Source of the DNA: Rhizobium leguminosarum
Lineage (GTDB): Bacteria; Pseudomonadota; Alphaproteobacteria; Rhizobiales; Rhizobiaceae
Direction of reading: 5' to 3'
Length of the DNA stretch: 64,000 nucleotides
NCBI RefSeq assembly: GCF_002953715.1
Contig: NZ_CP025015.1
Coordinates: 124,001 to 188,000 of the forward strand
The notes beneath the pieces were generated by a model. That model saw only the letters and a list, made by a program, of their open reading frames with translations. It was not told where the DNA came from and searched no databases. Each line of letters starts with the position of its first letter. Position 1 is the first letter of the stretch. This document shows positions 8,775 through 17,252 of the stretch, piece by piece. A program made the position numbers and the translations under genes.

Positions 8775-9120
8775 CTATACGAGTTCAGAAAGGGCTGCAG
8801 CGTCGAAGCGCTTCAAGCTCGCCTCATCGGCTTCCTTTATCTTTGCCAACCGGTTGGGGTTGCTAATCAGAGCGCGACCAACGGCAATCATATCGAACTC
8901 GTCGGCTCCATTCGTTCGATCAAACGTTCCAGGCCCTTTATTTCCGCCCCTTGGCCTGCAAAAGCGCTCATGAAGTCGCCATCAAGGCCGACCGAGCCTA
9001 CGCTGATTGTCGCAGCACCGGTCAGTTTCTTGGCCCATCCGGCAAAGTTCAGACCTTTCTCGCCATCGATCTCAGGAAATTCGGGTTCCCAGAACCGTCG
9101 TTGCGAGCAATGCAGGACAA
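8775..9120 (-). pseudogene. NADH:flavin oxidoreductase (old yellow enzyme family) C-terminal fragment
   Basis: Read on the minus strand, HCSQRRFWEPEFPEIDGEKG, LNFAGWAKKLTGAATISVGS and then, after a frameshift near 8905, DEFDMIAVGRALISNPN form the C-terminal third of an OYE-type barrel, ending with a stop at 8775. The N-terminal two thirds are missing. It is a relic with no start. Confidence 0.7.
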
Positions 9121-9236
9121 CCCCAGCTGATGCCGACCTGCCGCTCAACGCACAGACGCTCGACCATTTCATCGAGCGTCACGTCCTTGCGATCGTCGAT
9201 CATCTCGACGAAGTGGGGTTCGAAACTTCACTTGCG
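9121..9236 (-). pseudogene. Possible IS630-type transposase OrfA scrap
   Basis: Minus-strand translation gives DVTLDEMVERLCVERQVGIS, which resembles the helix-turn-helix part of IS630-family first ORFs. Only about 35 residues remain, wedged between the OYE and ACT fragments. The match is short and uncertain. Confidence 0.3.
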
Positions 9237-9476
9237 ATGCGCCAGATCACTCTCAATGTGAATTCTGCGCTCGATGGCGTCGGCCTCACGGCGGGCGTCG
9301 CTGGCTGTCTCGCTGAAGCTGGCATACCCTGCAACATGGTGGCAGCATATCACCACGACCACATCTTTGTTCCGGCGGGCCTAGCTGATCGAGCATCGCA
9401 TTTGCTGGAAACGCTGCAACGCGAGTCCGCGCGGGGCGATGCGCAAATGTTGACGAACAGCAATCCCCGCACATAG
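9237..9476 (+). pseudogene. ACT-domain protein C-terminal fragment
   Basis: The stretch RQITLNVNSALDGVGLTAGV followed by AEAGIPCNMVAAYHHDHIFV is the C-terminal half of a small ACT-domain protein. The upstream part of the open frame is antisense to other relics, so the N-terminus is missing. Not expected to be functional. Confidence 0.5.
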
Positions 9477-9832
9477 CCGGCGAAGCTTTACTAACTTCGC
9501 GGGCAAGCGGCAGCACGAGCAGACCTGGGCGTTCCTCGCCGAGGCTCCGTCGCGATCGACCGAGAAGCTGCGAAGATCGTCGATACGGGCGATCATTGTT
9601 TTGGGTAAAGCCGTTCGCAATCGCCTGACGTGGGCAACACATCGAGTTTTTAAAGGGAGCATGACAATGGACAATGTCGTCCGAGTTAGGGCACTACGAT
9701 CTTTGGAATACGGTTAATGTAGAGATGTGCGATCAAATTTGCGGATGCCAACGGATCGAGCTCACGCGGATCAGCGATATCTGTTCAAGTTTTCTGCAAA
9801 ACGGGAGTTGCGGCATGCCGACACCAACTCGC
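9477..9832. other. Decayed intergenic segment
   Basis: No gene supported. Short open frames on both strands have no recognisable motif. It lies in the same relic region as the fragments on its left. Confidence 0.4.
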
Positions 9833-10144
9833 TTAATCGCCCTTCCGCACTTCAATCTTCCCATCCACCATGATCTTCAGCGCTCGGATCATGCCGGCGA
9901 GGTTGAGCAGAACACCCTCGACTTCGTCGTTATTCGCAGCAGCCTCTGCCATCAACGCCGCGATCTCAAGGTCCCCCATCGCAACATAATTTCCGCGGCT
10001 GGGGCGGGTGCCGGTTTCCAGGCGCATCTCCCGCACCATTCTTACCGCGCGTTCGACTAAGCGGCGGTATTCGTCAGTGCTCAGTTTGTCGACCTCGTTG
10101 GCCGCCCGGGTGAGTTCAGAGATAAAGTCGGCAGTGTAGGACAT
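9833..10144 (-). CDS. Hypothetical protein, 103 aa
   Basis: A soluble, mostly helical, acidic-basic mixed protein (FISELTRAANEVDKL, YRRLVERAVRMVREM, MAEAAANNDEVEGVL). The ATG at 10144 fits the point where coding-like composition starts, although the frame stays open to 10423. I do not recognise the family; the helical N-terminal half could pack as a small bundle. No partner gene is adjacent. It may be an intact small gene of the accessory replicon. Confidence 0.45.
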   Translation of the reverse strand: MSYTADFISELTRAANEVDKLSTDEYRRLVERAVRMVREMRLETGTRPSRGNYVAMGDLEIAALMAEAAANNDEVEGVLLNLAGMIRALKIMVDGKIEVRKGD

Positions 10145-10858
10145 TTGCAGATGGTTTGCCGATGGGTAGGACCTGTCAATGTTCGCCAGAAGGCCGGGGT
10201 TTTTGCCGGGTTCCTCGCGGCGAGCATCGGTCTTACCGAGGTTACCGAATAGCTTTAAATATTGCGCGGTATTAAGTGAACATTGTGGCCGAGTGCCGCG
10301 ATAGTGCGACACTGGCACCGACAATCCGCGGGCGGTCTCACTGAAAGTAAGCGCTCTGCGGTGCGCCTCTTGATAAACGGACAAACGATCAAGATGCTGC
10401 CGGGGTGGCCCGGACTCCCGCATCGATTTCGTCCGCCCAGCCGGAGCCCAATAGTTTGAAGCTCACCGTTCCCCCTTCAGCATTTCATGGAACAGTCGCC
10501 AAAATTAATCCTTCGCTGAGCGTGCGGGTGCAGCAAACGCACTTCATCCGGCTGGAATTTCGACGTCGAGCTTGTTCTCGATCGCGGTGTAGATGTCGAT
10601 GTATGCGCCCGGTGCCGGATACAATGTCAATCGCATCGACGGCCGCGTTGAGCTTTTGCTACGCTTGATCACCGACGAGGAGCCGGACCTCTGCAGGATC
10701 TGAAACGTTGAGTCTCTTTAAAAAGAAAAGCGGCGTACTTCTGACTGGATTCAACTCAGCGCGGCGAAGCGGAGAATTCCGACGTTCATCGGCAGACTTG
10801 TTATCGCCCTCAGTGTATGCACCCTGTCGCTCACATACGTAAAGCTAAAACACTCGGA
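10145..10858. other. Non-coding or decayed stretch
   Basis: About 710 bp with no gene I can support. Open frames exist on both strands but have no motif, no ribosome-binding site and biased composition. Confidence 0.4.
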
Positions 10859-11557
10859 TCACCAGGACTCGCGGAAGGGCCGCAATTCCGTCAAGAACGA
10901 CCAAGCCGAACGCGGCTGGTGAGTGACGTGCCAGACCTCTTCGGCGATGTCGGATGGCTGGATGAAAAAGTCATCCGGCATATCCGCGAACCGCGTGCGC
11001 GTCCAAGGCAGGTCGATGACCGCATCGATCATCATGAAAGACGCGTGTACGCCCCGAGGACCCATCTCGCGGGCAATGCACTCGGTGAGAACGCGCTGCG
11101 CCGCCTTGCTTGGCGCAAAGCCGGCAAAGGCGGCCTTGCCGCGGTAAGCCGCAGTATTGCCTGTCACCAGCAAGGCGCCGCCCCCTGCCGCCTCCATCCG
11201 TGGCGCAACCCACCTGGCCAGTTGTAGCAGCGCCATGACATTGATCTGGAAATTGTGCTGAAGGACTTCCGGCTCGATGTCGAGGAAGTTGCCGAAGGCC
11301 CCGCCCACCGCGTTGTGGATCACCACCTTGGGTGCGCCGGCGCGTTGCTCGATGGTTTCAAGGGCGTTTGCGAGCGCCGCAGGATCGGCCACATCGCAGG
11401 GGACCGCGAAAGCGTTTGGAAGCTCGCTCTCAAGATCGCTCAAGCGCTCGGCGGTGCGCGCGAGCATGGCGACTTGGTAGCCACCATCGTGGAACCGTCG
11501 CACCAATGCCGAGCCGGTGCCCGGCCCGACGCCGGTGATGATGACAAGCGGGCTCAT
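10859..11557 (-). CDS. SDR family oxidoreductase
   Basis: A 232-residue Rossmann-fold protein. The cofactor motif is TGVGPGTGSALVRRF near the N-terminus, with CDVADP around residue 58 and HNAVGG as the NNAG equivalent. In the active-site region TGNTAAYRGKAAFAGFAPSK the position of the catalytic Tyr in YxxxK is Phe (FAPSK). Some SDRs of about 230 residues share this change, so catalysis may differ from classical SDRs. It overlaps the upstream isomerase-like gene by 4 nt (ATGA), so the two form one operon, perhaps for aromatic or ketone breakdown. Confidence 0.85.
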   Translation of the reverse strand: MSPLVIITGVGPGTGSALVRRFHDGGYQVAMLARTAERLSDLESELPNAFAVPCDVADPAALANALETIEQRAGAPKVVIHNAVGGAFGNFLDIEPEVLQHNFQINVMALLQLARWVAPRMEAAGGGALLVTGNTAAYRGKAAFAGFAPSKAAQRVLTECIAREMGPRGVHASFMMIDAVIDLPWTRTRFADMPDDFFIQPSDIAEEVWHVTHQPRSAWSFLTELRPFRESW

Positions 11558-12138
11558 GCGGCGCGCGCCAGGTGATCCTGCACGAAGTGCAGCCGATCAT
11601 TGCCGAAGAACATTTCGTCCCCCACAAATAGGGTTGGCGCGCCAAACACACCGCGCGACGCCGCCCTTGTGGTTGCCTCCTCCAGCAAGCCCTGCGCATC
11701 CGGCTCGTCCATTCGCCTTCCAAGTTCCTCGGCGTCGAGACCGGCGGCACCCAGCACGGCGGCGACCTCTGCCGCCGTCGCAAGCGGTGCCGGAGCCGAC
11801 CATATCGCGTTGAAGATCGCTTCTACCGCCGCGGACATAGCTCCCATTTGCCCAGCCACGTGCGTGGCGCGCAAGAGCCGGCTAGCATCGATCTCCAGCA
11901 GCTGGGGGTGCCAGTTAAGCGACACTCCATAATGAGCTGCCCATCGCTGAAGATCGGTCATCACATAGCGGCCCTTGGGTGCGCAGGTGATGCTCGTCGG
12001 CACGTTCCCCACCTGCTTCATCAAGTCTCCGATCTCCAAGGGATGGAAGGCGATCTCCACATCCATCTTCTGGACCTGGGACAGCGCCAGGAAGCTGTAC
12101 GGACTGCGATAGTCGAAATAAAAGTCGAGCGTTCTCAT
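11554..12138 (-). CDS. 2-hydroxychromene-2-carboxylate isomerase-like DsbA-family protein
   Basis: A 194-residue protein of the glutathione-dependent HCCA isomerase (kappa GST/DsbA) group. The N-terminal FYFDYRSPYSFLAL carries the Ser that replaces the DsbA cysteine pair, and GVFGAPTLFVGDEMFFGNDR has the cis-Pro loop and substrate end. The family isomerises hydroxychromene carboxylates in naphthalene-type pathways or acts on related thiol adducts. It is first in a two-gene operon with the SDR. Confidence 0.85.
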   Translation of the reverse strand: MRTLDFYFDYRSPYSFLALSQVQKMDVEIAFHPLEIGDLMKQVGNVPTSITCAPKGRYVMTDLQRWAAHYGVSLNWHPQLLEIDASRLLRATHVAGQMGAMSAAVEAIFNAIWSAPAPLATAAEVAAVLGAAGLDAEELGRRMDEPDAQGLLEEATTRAASRGVFGAPTLFVGDEMFFGNDRLHFVQDHLARAA

Positions 12139-12639
12139 TCGGGGTTCCTTAAAGCAATCCGTCGTTGTACAAAATGTTATCGTGCACGCCGGCTTCGCGC
12201 TCGGCTGCGAGTTTGGCGAGCTAGAACGAAACTCCGGTCCGAAGGCCGGTGATTAGGTAAGTAGAAACAGATACACACCTAGGCCAACGCATTGTCTCCC
12301 CGGCGCCTATGAACGGTCGCGGAGTTGTTCGTCCAGCGGGTTTTGAAGCCGAAAACTGCCAGCGTCACAACCACTCACACATTCATTCTGCATGATGACC
12401 ATCATCCTGTCTACCCCTAATGCTTCGCAGATCGTCACAGGCCGAGCCGATTGGTGGCCGGGGACGTACCGATGAGGCAAACTCTCGGGCTCGCAGTCGT
12501 TTTGATCGAAACTGTGATAGTTGGTCTTTATAAACCTACGACAGAGTGCTCACGGTCGCGAGAGCGCGCCAGGTTGCGAAGAGGCTGAACTATGCGCAGA
12601 GGGACCGGGGCGCTAACGGCTCCCGGCCGGTGCCACGAC
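12139..12639. other. Intergenic region between isomerase and TetR genes
   Basis: About 500 bp without a supported gene. It holds the upstream region of the isomerase-SDR operon (right of 12138) and the 3' flank of the TetR gene. No clear terminator or operator was found. Confidence 0.4.
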
Positions 12640-13236
12640 TTAGGCTTCGCCCCGGTTACCTGAGCGCGCCAGCTCATTGGCGTCGTCGAACGCCGCCAGG
12701 TGATCGCGGACCGTGTGGAGCAGGGCGTCCGAACGGTCCGGATCGGTCATCACCCGCGACAGCGCCAGAGCGCCAACCATGGCGCTGACGGCCAACATCG
12801 CCCTGGAATCGTCGTCGTCGCCAAGTTGTTGCCGAGTCGCAGCGATGTAATCCTCAATATAGGCTGCCATGACCGTCTTGGACTGGACATCGGCACGCCC
12901 GACATCGGAAACCAGCGCCGAAATCGCGCACCCAGAGCTGCGCGCGTCCCGATGGTTCCGATTCAAATAGTTTTTAATAAAGCTGGCGAAGGCACGCGCG
13001 CCCGATGATCCCTTTGGCGACCGACGCGCGCCATCAACCAGGGCGCGCTTCAGAGCCTGGGCGAGCAAGTCCGCACGAGATGCGAAATGGACGTAGAAGC
13101 CGCCATGCGTCAAATTAACGCTTTTCATAAGCTTGCCTACGCTCACCGACTCGAGCCCGCCGTCTCGGATCTGGTCAGCTGCCTCCATCAGAATCCGCTC
13201 TCGATTATGTCCTTTTTCGGCCTGTGAATGCCCCAA
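12640..13236 (-). CDS. TetR/AcrR-family transcriptional regulator
   Basis: A 198-residue repressor-type protein. The N-terminal HTH is clear (RERILMEAADQIRDGGLESV, then LMKSVNLTHGGFYVHFASRA), followed by a helical ligand domain with GCAISALVSDV typical of TetR C-terminal domains that bind small hydrophobic ligands. It precedes the isomerase-SDR pair on the same strand, 501 nt away, so it may control it. The right flank is a broken permease gene. Confidence 0.87.
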   Translation of the reverse strand: MGHSQAEKGHNRERILMEAADQIRDGGLESVSVGKLMKSVNLTHGGFYVHFASRADLLAQALKRALVDGARRSPKGSSGARAFASFIKNYLNRNHRDARSSGCAISALVSDVGRADVQSKTVMAAYIEDYIAATRQQLGDDDDSRAMLAVSAMVGALALSRVMTDPDRSDALLHTVRDHLAAFDDANELARSGNRGEA

Positions 13237-13289
13237 GACGAACGCCCCCTTGCCATTTGACGATCTGCATTGGTCACTAACATATCAAT

Positions 13290-13869
13290 ATAGGATCCTT
13301 CGAAGCAACCAAACGTCACCGGACCGTAACCGAGAGGTTCAGCCCGAATAGAGAGCATCACTACGGCAATCACCAGAAGGACAAATGAGGAGGCGCTGAC
13401 CGAACCCGTGTTGAACCCGTCGGGACCTGGAAGGCAATAAAGGTTGAGAGCATAGCGTCTCCTAAGCCACCCAACGTCGCCGGCGTGATGTAAAAGCCCA
13501 GGCCGATGACGAAGACCAGCAGCGCTCCGCTTCGAACACCCGGCATGCTCAAAGGGAAGTAAACCCGCCAAAAGGCTGTCGATGGCTTCGCACCCATGCT
13601 TTTGGCAGCCGCAATCAAGGATGTGTTGATACCGAGCATGACGCTCACGAGCGGCAGTATCATCATCGGCAGCATGATATGGACCATGCCGACATAAACA
13701 GCCGCGCGATTGTAAATCAAAGGGAGAGGGCTGGATATAAGGCCCCAATTCATGAGGGCGCTGTTGATCAAGCCATTGTCCCCGAGAATAATGACCCAGG
13801 AATAGGTGCGCTTCAAACCGCTTGTGAGATAGGGAATAACGACGAGAACGATCAAGACCGCGCGCGCGT
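13290..13869 (-). pseudogene. PotB-like ABC transporter permease fragment
   Basis: The minus strand encodes a polyamine/Fe3+-type permease core (VYVGMVHIMLPMMILPLVSV, then AAKSMGAKPSTAFWRVYFPL with the EAA-loop equivalent, then GLGFYITPATLGG). After MLSTFIAFQV the frame shifts and the last helix (SFVLLVIAVVML) continues in another frame. The N-terminal half is cut off near 13870. A non-functional relic. Confidence 0.75.
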
Positions 13870-13904
13870 TTAGACGCTGTCGAGATCAGATATGCCGTAG
13901 GATT

Positions 13905-14310
13905 CCCGCGTCGGTCATCGCATCAGTGTTGAGGAAGCCGTTGAGCAGTTCGCCGGAGTTCCTGCCAACGAGATGTACCGCATAGTCGAGGGTCGGTTGG
14001 GTGTGCCCTTGCCTGCGGATTTGTCCAGCCGCATCGATACACGTGTTCGAGAGCTTTATCTCTCTGATCTCGCTGCAACAGCTGGCGTTCGGGACACGAT
14101 CCGCACGCTCAAGCTGCGTCGTCGTCGAAGACAGCGTGGCGGGAGTGACAGCGGCTATCGCCGCAGGCATAACGCCCCTGGGTTTCGCAGGAGGAAGTCA
14201 TTGTGGCACTTCGCATGCCTCACGCCTCCAGGAAGCAGGAGCCAAACGCATCTTCAGCAGGTTTGGAGGATCTGGGTGACATACTCGAAAAATTCATCTC
14301 ATACCACTGG
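13905..14310 (+). pseudogene. HAD-family phosphatase with internal deletion
   Basis: Two frames carry parts of one HAD hydrolase. VEGRLGVPLPADLSSRI up to AATAGVRDTIRTL comes from the cap side, and then in another frame CVVVEDSVAGVTAAIAAGIT and PLGFAGGSHC are the C-terminal Asp motif and tail. About 40-60 residues between them are missing and the N-terminal nucleophile motif is absent. Confidence 0.65.
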
Positions 14311-14584
14311 CATTTCGGAGACTGCGAAGGAGGGAAACGGGCTGGCAATCGCAACCGTTTAACCTAGGGAGCGACAAGCTTCATTGATCGGCAACTCGTT
14401 ACCCCAAGAGTTCCATAAATAGGCGTTACGCCGTGAATTCTGTTTATCAGGCACTTAGATTAACTGAGTTGAGGCGCCGCCGGTTCGACAACCAAATGAT
14501 GACAGTTGTTCGGCTTTTATAGAGCTAGCGCTTTGCCTTTGATGACCAGGGAGGCCCTATGCGCCGATTATCGAAACGATTGCT

Positions 14585-14815
14585 TTAGTCGTTCGTCTTC
14601 AATCGAATGCCGGGACCATCAGACCCCGAATAGTCACCATCGAGGAATACGACCCCTGCTTCCTCCAGAACCGTTCGAATGGTTGCGATTGTCCTCGGCT
14701 TCAGGTCCTCGCCGCGCTCAAATCTCACGATCGTATTTGTTGAGACCGCGGCTGCATCAGCGAGTTGTTTCACGCCCATTTCCAGCGCGGTCCGTGCCAT
14801 TTTACACTGTATGGG
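14585..14815 (-). pseudogene. XRE-type helix-turn-helix regulator, 5' truncated
   Basis: The minus strand encodes MARTALEMGVKQLADAAAVS followed by TNTIVRFERGEDLKPRTIAT and RTVLEEAGVVFLDG, a small rhizobial XRE regulator. Homologous patterns begin a few residues earlier (PIQCKMAR is still readable), so the native start seems to be lost at the junction near 14815, where a LysR relic begins. An internal ATG at 14800 could still give a 71-residue protein. Confidence 0.55.
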
Positions 14816-15178
14816 GCAACAAAATCGCTTCCTCATCGACGACCTGCACTCGGAAAGGATCATCGCCTTCAATCGCAAGAACCTCTCCTACACCGAGCGG
14901 TACTTCAACGAGAAGTCGAAGAATACGAGCTGACCCGCAACATCGCCTACAGCTGCGACGACACCTATTCACTGGTGTCGCTGGTCTCGGCCGGCCTTGG
15001 CATCGGCTTTGCGCCGCAGTGGACCGAGGGCCTGCCGAACCGGGCCTTCGAGCTGAAGGCGGTCAGGGGCATCGACTTCCGGTTCGGGCTTGGCGTTGCC
15101 TTGAATAAAGAGGACCCAACCGCTTCGCGCGATGACATCGTCGATATCGCCCGCTCATTGGCTCGGCCGGGCAGGTGA
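14816..15178 (+). pseudogene. LysR-type regulator C-terminal fragment, frameshifted
   Basis: The effector-binding end of a LysR regulator is split over two frames: FLIDDLHSERIIAFNRKNLS first, then AYSCDDTYSLVSLVSAGLGI and GFAPQWTEGLPN to a stop at 15176-15178. The DNA-binding half is absent. Confidence 0.65.
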
Positions 15179-15570
15179 GGGGAGGGGCATCACTGGTGGC
15201 GCCCCAAGCGGAACGGCTTGCCGGGGCCAGTCGGCCCCGGGTTCCGGTCGTTCCGAGCGACGCTTTTGCTAACCCTCCTGCGGCTGCCCTTTTTAGCCGG
15301 TCAAGCTGTGCGCGAACTGGCGCCGACGCGGGAGCGCCTTCGCCTGGTATGCTCATTGTTTGGAGGGCGCTCTTGCCGAGGCAGTCACGGCATCGCCGGA
15401 AGAGCGCTGGCGGCCAAGCCGTCCATCAGAATTCCAGCGATTGATCTCACAGATTCTAGCGGCCGGGCTTGCCAAAAATCAGCCCCCCTCGGCCGGAACG
15501 AAATGACCACGGGGGCGGCTTGGCCTCAGTTGGTTTCAGACGCCGGTAGTCTGCCAGCGCATTTCAGTCG
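15179..15570. other. Intergenic, 3' side of the hxs operon
   Basis: About 390 bp without a supported gene, between the LysR relic and hxsA. Some GC-rich inverted stretches occur near 15470-15530 but none has a clean stem with a U-run. Confidence 0.4.
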
Positions 15571-16170
15571 CTATTGTGCTGCAATCCCGAATGCGTTCAA
15601 GACCTCTGTCGTTACCGTGCCAGTTACCTTGAGGTTGTTGTCCTTCTGCATCTGGCTCAGCGCCGCGCGTGTGTCCTCGTCGACGACGCCAGTCAGGGCG
15701 CCAGCGTAATAACCGTAGGCAGTCAATCCCGACTGCACCTGGATAACGATCCGCCTGAACTTGTTCGAGTTGCCGGGAAGTGTTTTCGCGGGTGCCATCG
15801 GCTGCGGAGCGGCCGGCGCAGGAGCGGGCGTCGGTGCAATCAGAGCCGCCGGTGGGGAATAGGTTGGCGCGGTGTAGCGAGGTGGCGGCGGTGGCGAGGG
15901 TTCACTGTAGGAGGGGCTGCTATAGGTCGTGCTCGGCGACAGGTAGCCGCCGCCTCCGCTCGACCGATGGCTGGAGTGGGAACTGTGCGAGCTGTGGCTC
16001 GAATGGGAGCGGTGGCCGGCCAGCGAATAGAGATGCCTGATCTTCAGTCGCTCGAGAATCGAATGCGGGTCTGGTTTCTTGACGATCGGATCAAGCGGCA
16101 TGGCGTCAGTCTTTACCGGCAGGAACCCTGCCGCCAACAGCGACGGGATGAGAAATACGCGTCGTTTCAT
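15571..16170 (-). CDS. hxsA: His-Xaa-Ser repeat protein HxsA
   Basis: A 199-residue protein with an N-terminal signal-like segment (residues about 5-20), then the diagnostic repeat HRSHSSHSSHSSHSSHRSS near residues 53-71. A Gly then Pro/Ser/Tyr-rich linker follows, and a C-terminal peptidoglycan-binding-like domain from about residue 140 (VQSGLTAYGYYAGALTGVVD). Its ATG overlaps the hxsC stop by 4 nt. In the Hxs family this is the presumed substrate of the radical SAM enzymes HxsB and HxsC; the modified repeats would be exported and possibly anchored to the cell wall (inference). Confidence 0.9.
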   Translation of the reverse strand: MKRRVFLIPSLLAAGFLPVKTDAMPLDPIVKKPDPHSILERLKIRHLYSLAGHRSHSSHSSHSSHSSHRSSGGGGYLSPSTTYSSPSYSEPSPPPPPRYTAPTYSPPAALIAPTPAPAPAAPQPMAPAKTLPGNSNKFRRIVIQVQSGLTAYGYYAGALTGVVDEDTRAALSQMQKDNNLKVTGTVTTEVLNAFGIAAQ

Positions 16171-17252
16171 ATCGGCCCCAGCCCCCTGAAACCTTTCTTG
16201 TGGTCATACCATTCGAAAAAGCCTCCGCATCGCTGCCGTGCGGAGCAGTTTGTGCAGAAGGGCTCCTGCCTATTCTTCCAGTCGGAGATCGACGCTGCCG
16301 CGAGGTGGCGGTAGCGCACCGGGACCGAGCAGAGCGGGAAATTATAGAGCTGGATGGGCACGTCTCTTGCGGTCGCAATATTGATGGCGCGCGCGAGATT
16401 GTCGAAATCCGTCGAGGTGTCCTTGAAGCTCAAATCCCAGTTCATGCGGCCGAAGCCGATGTTTTCGAGCTGCATGATGGCCCAGCGTTCGACGAAGGGC
16501 AGGGAGGTGCCGACGAAGCCGGCCAGTGCAGGTAGGTTGGCGTCGTTCTGCCGCATCACGACCGTTCGAAGCTCGATGGCAGCACCTGCCTCGAACAGGA
16601 TAGCGAAGGATTGGAGGAGCCGGTCGAAGGCACCCTGCTTCTTGACGATGGTATCGTGGAGCTCTTCCTCAGCCGCATAAAGCGGGATACCCCAGAGGAT
16701 GCGCTCGGGGCCGATCTCTTGAAGCGTGGCGATGTCCACTTCGTCGAAATGCTGGCCGTTCGACAGGATGTGGAATTTCAGGTCGGGCCGGGTTTTTGCC
16801 AGCGACAGCAGCATGTCGAAGAGCTTCTTCTTGTGAAGGAGAGGCTCGCCGCCGGAGAGGCCGATATAGGCATTCTTCGGCGCGAGCGAGGCGGAGGTCT
16901 CGAGTTCGGCAAACAGATCGACATGGTTCTTCTTCGGAGGCTGCGAGCACATGATGCACTGCTGGTCGCACTGCTCGGTGATCAGAAACGTGTTGTGCTG
17001 CGAATCCGCCCTGATCAGCCGCCGGGCGCTTGCCTGTCCCGGCAGGATCATGATGACGTCGTTGTCGAGCGCGACACCGTCCGTCGCATGGAGAGTAAAC
17101 GAGAAGCCCTGGAAGTCGTATTCCCGCCGAGCTCCATCGGTCCCGATCAGGACAGCGTCATTCGGCCCAAGATCGTCTGCCTCGTTCCGCAGTCTGACGA
17201 TGAGAGGATCCACGATCGGAAGCGGCTCGACCTTGATGCGCAGGTCGATCAT
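16167..17252 (-). CDS. hxsC: His-Xaa-Ser system radical SAM maturase HxsC
   Basis: A 361-residue radical SAM enzyme. The cluster motif is C95-DQQ-C99-IM-C102, followed by GLSGGEPLL for SAM binding, and the C-terminal part has CTNCSARQRCGG for extra iron-sulfur binding. The start at 17252 makes an ATGA overlap with the hxsB stop, preferred over an ATG at 17300. Position and motifs fit HxsC, one of two paired maturases thought to modify HxsA. The chemistry cannot be read from sequence. Confidence 0.9.
   Translation of the reverse strand: MIDLRIKVEPLPIVDPLIVRLRNEADDLGPNDAVLIGTDGARREYDFQGFSFTLHATDGVALDNDVIMILPGQASARRLIRADSQHNTFLITEQCDQQCIMCSQPPKKNHVDLFAELETSASLAPKNAYIGLSGGEPLLHKKKLFDMLLSLAKTRPDLKFHILSNGQHFDEVDIATLQEIGPERILWGIPLYAAEEELHDTIVKKQGAFDRLLQSFAILFEAGAAIELRTVVMRQNDANLPALAGFVGTSLPFVERWAIMQLENIGFGRMNWDLSFKDTSTDFDNLARAINIATARDVPIQLYNFPLCSVPVRYRHLAAASISDWKNRQEPFCTNCSARQRCGGFFEWYDHKKGFRGLGPI

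Noticed and set aside
10817..11227. Plus-strand ORF of 136 codons opposite the SDR gene
   Set aside because: It is the antisense shadow of a well-supported SDR gene in a GC-rich region.
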